This document shows, in pieces, positions 62,900-64,000 of a stretch of 64,000 nucleotides of DNA. The DNA is taken from assembly GCF_026651855.1 (NCBI RefSeq), contig NZ_CP093280.1:6656501-6720500 (forward strand), read 5' to 3'. Each line of letters opens with the position of its first letter. Within the stretch, counting starts at the first letter, position 1. The notes below the pieces were generated by a model, which was given only the letters and a program-made list of their open reading frames with translations, was not told the origin of the DNA and ran no database searches. The position numbers were made by a program, and so were the translations under genes. The DNA is from Pseudomonas silvicola (GTDB lineage Bacteria > Pseudomonadota > Gammaproteobacteria > Pseudomonadales > Pseudomonadaceae).

Positions 62900-64000
62900 T
62901 CAGGCGTCGACCATCGCCATCGCCTCCTCTACGTCCACCGCTACCAGGCGCGAGCAACCGGGCTCGTGCATGGTCACGCCCATCAACTGGTCGGCCATTT
63001 CCATGGCGATCTTGTTGTGGGTGATGTAGATGAATTGAACCGTCTGGGACATTTCCTTCACCAGCCGGGCGTAGCGTCCAACGTTAGCGTCATCCAGCGG
63101 TGCGTCAACTTCGTCGAGCATGCAGAAAGGCGCCGGGTTGAGCTGGAAGATGGAAAACACCAGGGCCAGGGCCGTCAGGGCTTTTTCACCGCCAGACAGC
63201 AAATGGATGGTGCTGTTCTTCTTGCCAGGGGGTCTCGCCATGATTGTGACCCCTGTATCGAGTAAATCTTCGCCCGTCAGTTCCAAATAAGCGCTACCAC
63301 CGCCGAAAACCTTCGGAAACAGGGCCTGCAAGCCACCGTTTATCTGATCAAAGGTATCCTTGAAGCGGTTACGGGTTTCCTTGTCGATCTTGCGAATGAC
63401 GTTTTCCAGGGTGTCCAGGGCTTCCACCAGGTCATCGTTCTGGGCGTCCAGGTAGCGTTTGCGCTCGGACTGCTGCTGGTACTCGTCAATGGCCGCCAGG
63501 TTGATGGCGCCCAGGCGCTGGATGCGGGCGTTGATGCGTTCCAGCTCTTCCTCGGCCTCTTTTTCGTTGGCCAGGGCGTCGAGGGTGGCGATCACGCCTT
63601 GCAGGTCGTAGCCATCCTCGTGCAACTGTTCCTGCAGGGCAGTGCGCTTGACGCTCAGGCCCTGCCATTCCATGCGGTGCTGTTCCAGTTGGCCGCGGAT
63701 CAGCTGCGACTGTTGCTCGGCCTGGGTGCGGCGCTTCTCGGCGTCGCGCAGCTCGGTGTCGGCGTCTTCCAGGGCGGCCTTGGCCAGGCGCATTTCGTCG
63801 TCGACGGCCATGCGCCGTTCCAGCAATTCTTCGAGCTTGAGGCGCAGTTCTTCCAGGGGGGCCTCGCCCTCCTCCAGGTTCAGCGACAACTGCTCGCGCT
63901 TCTCGGTCAGGCGCTCGGCCTGCAATTCCAGGCGTTCAAGGGCCTGGCGGGTGGAATCGTGCTGGGCGCGCAAGGAGCCCAGGCGCACGGCCAACTGGTG
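62900..64000 (-). CDS. smc: Chromosome segregation protein SMC, C-terminal part (runs off the window)
   Basis: About 366 C-terminal residues of SMC; the rest lies to the right of the window and the frame is open at 64000. It has the end of the coiled coil ([20 protein letters not shown]), then the C-terminal ATPase head with the signature [20 protein letters not shown] and Walker [21 protein letters not shown], and the D-loop/H-switch [23 protein letters not shown] forms the condensin that folds and separates the chromosome. It is transcribed toward zipA. Confidence 0.97.
   Translation of the reverse strand, partial: HQLAVRLGSLRAQHDSTRQALERLELQAERLTEKREQLSLNLEEGEAPLEELRLKLEELLERRMAVDDEMRLAKAALEDADTELRDAEKRRTQAEQQSQLIRGQLEQHRMEWQGLSVKRTALQEQLHEDGYDLQGVIATLDALANEKEAEEELERINARIQRLGAINLAAIDEYQQQSERKRYLDAQNDDLVEALDTLENVIRKIDKETRNRFKDTFDQINGGLQALFPKVFGGGSAYLELTGEDLLDTGVTIMARPPGKKNSTIHLLSGGEKALTALALVFSIFQLNPAPFCMLDEVDAPLDDANVGRYARLVKEMSQTVQFIYITHNKIAMEMADQLMGVTMHEPGCSRLVAVDVEEAMAMVDA

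Overview
The window looks like a chromosomal segment of a Pseudomonas species, probably from the fluorescens/putida side of the genus. The reasons are high GC with strong GC bias at third codon positions, the gene order smc-zipA-ligA at the right end, a trehalose synthase very similar to the one I know from P. stutzeri, the paired MoxR/DUF58/transglutaminase and MoxR/Bat operons, and families of short intergenic palindromic repeats. I did this by reading alone, with no database search.

Layout. 1-1.2 kb is an 874-bp tandem duplication carrying a chemotaxis-receptor tail and a small membrane protein twice. 1.1-7.0 kb (minus strand) holds a thioesterase, a CHAD protein and a MoxR / DUF58 / TgpA-transglutaminase operon with a small lipoprotein. 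7.2-8.2 kb is a patatin-like phospholipase. 8.4-15.3 kb is a second MoxR operon: MoxR, DUF58, DUF4381, BatA, BatB, BatD. 15.0-18.7 kb is a 1,863-bp tandem duplication that yields two intact sbcD genes separated by an in-frame SbcC-BatD chimera; full sbcC and a GST follow. 22.7-25.2 kb holds two very small proteins, a Xre-ImmA / PIN toxin-antitoxin-like pair and tRNA-Gln. 25.3-28.9 kb holds UvsE, two small proteins, a secreted lactonase and a small hypothetical. 29.0-36.2 kb is a non-phosphorylative sugar-acid pathway: two MFS transporters, an IlvD/Edd-type dehydratase, an FAH-family enzyme and an alpha-ketoglutaric semialdehyde dehydrogenase, with a GntR-type operator in the divergent promoter. 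36.4-43.6 kb is mixed housekeeping: DUF2167, a zinc-ribbon protein, a MocR regulator with a divergent DMT exporter, a methyltransferase and mntP with its manganese riboswitch.

43.6-53.6 kb is an accessory island of broken and foreign DNA. It has an internally deleted IS3 element that truncates an MBL-fold gene, an IS66-family element lying against a PrlF antitoxin fragment, a stand-alone RibD-type deaminase, an array of 17-bp palindromes joined to a truncated umuC, an AT-rich nuclease-helicase and an HNH endonuclease. The island stops at the 4.5S SRP RNA gene (ffs).

53.6-64 kb returns to core sequence: ffs, a structured RNA leader in front of a small protein, a 5-copy 106-bp tandem repeat, a heat-shock Hsp20 gene with sigma-32 promoter and ROSE-like thermometer, a zinc peptidase, trehalose synthase TreS, ligA, zipA and the 3' end of smc.

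The points most worth a second look are the two microhomology-bounded tandem duplications, whose copies differ only at silent positions; the 17-bp palindrome array ending inside umuC, which looks like a transposon end; the two candidate defence genes beside ffs; and the Xre-ImmA/PIN module with its operator.
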